Source: Janthinobacterium sp. (GTDB lineage Bacteria > Pseudomonadota > Gammaproteobacteria > Burkholderiales > Burkholderiaceae_D). Taken from it: 52,298 nucleotides of DNA. Shown piece by piece: positions 50,013 through 52,298 of the stretch. How positions within the stretch are numbered: the stretch's first letter is position 1; every line of letters starts with the position of its first letter. The stretch lies in contig NZ_RFSK01000045.1 of NCBI RefSeq assembly GCF_009923995.1, positions 1-52,298 on the forward strand, written 5' to 3'. The position numbers and the translations under genes were made by a program. The notes below the pieces were generated by a model that was not told where the DNA came from, made no database searches, and saw only the letters and a list, made by a program, of their open reading frames with translations.

Positions 50013-51752
50013 TTAAAAACGCGCATTCAATTCGATTTGCAGGGTGTCGATCGACAGCGCCGAACCGAACACTTCGCGGCTCGACGTCCAGCGGCCACTG
50101 AACCAGGTATTCCGGTCGATCGCATAGGCGCCGCCCAGGTAATAGCCGCGCGCATTCGTGCCGCCCAGGTGGAAGGTGGAATCGTTGTAGGCGTCAGGCA
50201 AGGCGTCCGGTTCGATGCGCTTGTAGCCCAGCAGCACGTTCCAGTCGCCGCGCGCCACGGTATTCGCCTTGCCCAGGGTTGCCTGCAGCATGTAGGCATT
50301 GCCGCCGCTCCGGAAATCGGCTTGCGAGACGCCGCCCGTGCCGCCGAAGTTGTTCATGATGCCGCCCTTGGCGCGCGCCCACATGGCATTCTTGTCGTAG
50401 GCCATGTTGCGCACATAATCGCCTTCGATGCGCAAGTCCGTGCCGCCGGCCACCTTGCTGTCCCAGCGCGCGTTCAGGTTAGCCAGGCGGAATTTCGACG
50501 CCAGGCCCACGTATTGCGGCTGCGGCGTGTTGGCCGGGTCCAGCGGATTGAGGGCGATATTGCGCAACAGCATCAAGCTGTTGCCTTTCTGCATGCTCGA
50601 CGGACGCGACCAGTCCGTGCTGCAGCCGTCAGCGCCCGCGTACAGGGCGCATGGCTGCGAGTATTCGCCGCTGATGTTGCGGAAGTTGTAGTAAGCCAAG
50701 GCGCCGCGCAGCTGGTGGTCGCCATTGACCTTCCACGAGGCGCCCACTTGCGCGCCCAGCAGCCACTTGTTCTCGCTGGACATTTTGGCCTGGCTGCGGC
50801 TCGGCGCATTGTCGGACGAATACTCGAGCGGAATCAGGCCCAGGGTGCCGAAGACGGTGACGTCCTTGCTCGCGCCGACGGGCTGCTGCACCTTGGCGGC
50901 GATGCCGTCGAAATTGAGTTCGCTGGAAAACAGTTCATCTGCGGAAACAAATGGATTGTCGAAGCGGCCCGCCGTCAGCGTCAGCCAGGAAGCGGGCTTA
51001 TACGACAGCCAGGCCTGGTCCAGCCAGATGTTTTTCTTGCCCAGGCCGCCGCCGAGGGTTTGCGTGGTGGACACGGGGCTGTCGTCATTGCCGCTGGCCA
51101 GGCGGATGCCTGCCTGCGTGCTGTCGGAAATGTCGGCCAGGATGCCCAGGCGGGCGCGGGCGCGCAGCAAGTGCTTGCGGTCTTCGCGCGTGTTCAGCAG
51201 CGCCGGCAGGGCCAGGTTGGTGTTCGAATTGACGTCGTAGCCGCTGCCGCTGTTGAGCGAGCGCCAGTCGATCTCGATATTGCTGTTGGCCATGTCGTAG
51301 TAACGCGATTCGTAGCGGGCGCGCACGTCGCCTTCCACGCGGAGGCGCTTGGTCCATGCCGGCACTTCGTTCGGCGCAGCCCAGCCGCCCGCCTGCGCTT
51401 CGGCCATGACTTGTCCCTTGATCTCGTCACGGATCTGCTCGCGCACGGTTTGCGAAATATACGGCACGCGCACGTCGCCCGGCTGCACTTGCGCCAGGGC
51501 CACGGGCGCGGCGGCGGGACGGGCTTGCGCAGCGGCCAGCGCTTCGCTCTGCGCCTGCGCCAGCAAGGCTTCGCCCGCATCCTTGTTCAGGGCGCCGCTC
51601 TGCATCAGGCCACGGATCAGTTTGACCATGGTGCTCTCGGCCGGTGCGGCGGCCTGGGCTTGCACCGCGCCCGCCGCCACGCTCAGGGCGAAGGCAGCCA
51701 GCGCCAGCGGCAGGCGGCGCGTGCGCCGTGGGGAAGAAAATAAGGAATTCAT
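50013..51752 (-). CDS. Putative outer-membrane porin with an N-terminal helical segment
   Basis: A 579-residue protein with a signal peptide (cut near VQAQA). Residues about 40-75 form a helix-like segment (STMVKLIRGLMQSGALNKDA), followed by a Pro/Ala linker. From about residue 130 the sequence is a beta-barrel pattern: RLRVEGDVRARYESRYYDMA, LLRARARLGILADISDSTQA, WLDQAWLSYKPASWLTLTAG, and it ends in LNARF with a C-terminal Phe as in outer-membrane proteins. It matches the putative-porin type rather than a TonB-dependent receptor: no plug domain is seen. It is co-transcribed with a TonB-like gene upstream (37 bases), which is unusual for a plain porin. Confidence 0.85.
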   Translation of the reverse strand: MNSLFSSPRRTRRLPLALAAFALSVAAGAVQAQAAAPAESTMVKLIRGLMQSGALNKDAGEALLAQAQSEALAAAQARPAAAPVALAQVQPGDVRVPYISQTVREQIRDEIKGQVMAEAQAGGWAAPNEVPAWTKRLRVEGDVRARYESRYYDMANSNIEIDWRSLNSGSGYDVNSNTNLALPALLNTREDRKHLLRARARLGILADISDSTQAGIRLASGNDDSPVSTTQTLGGGLGKKNIWLDQAWLSYKPASWLTLTAGRFDNPFVSADELFSSELNFDGIAAKVQQPVGASKDVTVFGTLGLIPLEYSSDNAPSRSQAKMSSENKWLLGAQVGASWKVNGDHQLRGALAYYNFRNISGEYSQPCALYAGADGCSTDWSRPSSMQKGNSLMLLRNIALNPLDPANTPQPQYVGLASKFRLANLNARWDSKVAGGTDLRIEGDYVRNMAYDKNAMWARAKGGIMNNFGGTGGVSQADFRSGGNAYMLQATLGKANTVARGDWNVLLGYKRIEPDALPDAYNDSTFHLGGTNARGYYLGGAYAIDRNTWFSGRWTSSREVFGSALSIDTLQIELNARF

Positions 51753-51789
51753 TGTTTCTTTCGGTAAAAATTAAAATGAATGTGTGCAC

Positions 51790-52298
51790 TTACGGCCGGC
51801 GGCCCTTGATCGATACTCTCGCGGGGAAACGCAATGACGCCGGCGGCCGCTCGTCGGCGCGGAAGTCGCGCACCATGGCCAGCACCTGCTCGTCCGTCTG
51901 CGCATTGCCCGTGCCCTGCACGAGGTGCACCTTCGTCGTCCGGCCTTCCGCATCGAGCCACAGGTCGACGCGGATGTCGGCAAAGGCCAGCTGGCGCGTG
52001 CGCGGGTCGCGGGCAATGGCCAGCTGCAGCGCATTGGCCACATAGCGGCCGTACGATCCCGCGCCCAGGCCGCCGCCACCGCCGCCGCCCGTCATGCCGC
52101 CGCCGCGTCCGGCCTGGATGCCGAACGCGTCGCTGCCGGCCTGCGCGGCGCCGTCGATGGTGACGGGGTCGCCCTTGTCCGGCGACGGGCTTTCCGGCGC
52201 GTCCTCCATGGGCTTGTCGGCCGGCGCCGGGTCCGGCTCCGATACCTCGGGCACCACCTTGTCCGGCGTCGGCTCCGGCAGTTTTTCCGGTTCCGGCG
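51790..52298 (-). CDS. TonB-like energy transducer, C-terminal part (5' end outside window)
   Basis: The open frame continues past the right edge of the window, so the start and the membrane anchor are not seen. The visible part begins with a proline/glutamate linker (PEPEKLPEPTPDKVVPEV), continues with a Gly-rich stretch (GRGGGMTGGGGGGGLG), and ends with a TonB C-terminal-like domain: YGRYVANALQLAIARDPRTR, LAFADIRVDLWLDAEGRTTK and TDEQVLAMVRDFRADERPP. TonB spans the periplasm and passes energy from ExbB-ExbD to outer-membrane receptors; exbB and exbD are expected beyond the window but not seen. Confidence 0.78.
   Translation of the reverse strand, partial: PEPEKLPEPTPDKVVPEVSEPDPAPADKPMEDAPESPSPDKGDPVTIDGAAQAGSDAFGIQAGRGGGMTGGGGGGGLGAGSYGRYVANALQLAIARDPRTRQLAFADIRVDLWLDAEGRTTKVHLVQGTGNAQTDEQVLAMVRDFRADERPPASLRFPARVSIKGRRP

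Overview
The window reads as chromosomal DNA of a GC-rich betaproteobacterium in the order Burkholderiales. Within that order I favour the Oxalobacteraceae (Janthinobacterium/Massilia/Duganella-like). This rests on gene order (gltBD - mlaFEDACB - ABC transporter - bolA - murA - histidine operon - hinT - tatABC in one long co-directional block), the short HisG type, and protein character. It is an inference; no database search was possible. No rRNA, tRNA, CRISPR array or prophage was seen.

Layout. (1) 1-4255 (+): the 3' part of a Tad/Flp pilus locus: the cpaF/tadA tail, tadB, tadC, two TadE-like pseudopilins and a TadG-like protein. (2) 4259-6618 (-): a NarL-type response regulator and its HisKA_3 sensor kinase, convergent with the pilus genes. 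(3) 6619-7498: an AT-rich gap of about 880 bp carrying many DnaA-box-like sequences. (4) hemE (-), then divergently an S9 peptidase coupled to a 1393-residue SNF2-family helicase, a small membrane protein, a DUF885 protein and a coiled-coil membrane protein (+). (5) 18.3-35.8 kb (-): the conserved block, read in the order of transcription as mlaFEDACB (lipid transport), an ABC-2 exporter, bolA, murA, hisG, hisD, a DNA methyltransferase, hisCBHAFIE, hinT and tatABC. (6) gltD and gltB (-), glutamate synthase. (7) 42.3-43.3 kb: a REP-associated tyrosine transposase between inverted REP-like elements. (8) 43.3-48.6 kb (-): a second SNF2-family helicase, a PAS histidine kinase, an OmpR-type regulator and a previously easy-to-miss 48-residue protein. 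(9) 48.8-52.3 kb (-): an operon of a TonB-like protein (cut by the window end), a putative porin, a periplasmic coiled-coil protein and a YbjN-family protein, closed by a clear terminator.

How the parts work together. Most genes are housekeeping: histidine synthesis, glutamate synthesis, haem synthesis, peptidoglycan precursor synthesis, outer-membrane lipid asymmetry and twin-arginine export. The accessory content is the Tad pilus, two two-component systems, two large SNF2 proteins, the transposase with its repeats, and the TonB/porin operon. The most unusual signals are the DnaA-box cluster beside hemE, a methyltransferase with a histone-H1-like tail translationally coupled to hisD, and a transposase whose metal-binding HUH motif has lost its first histidine.
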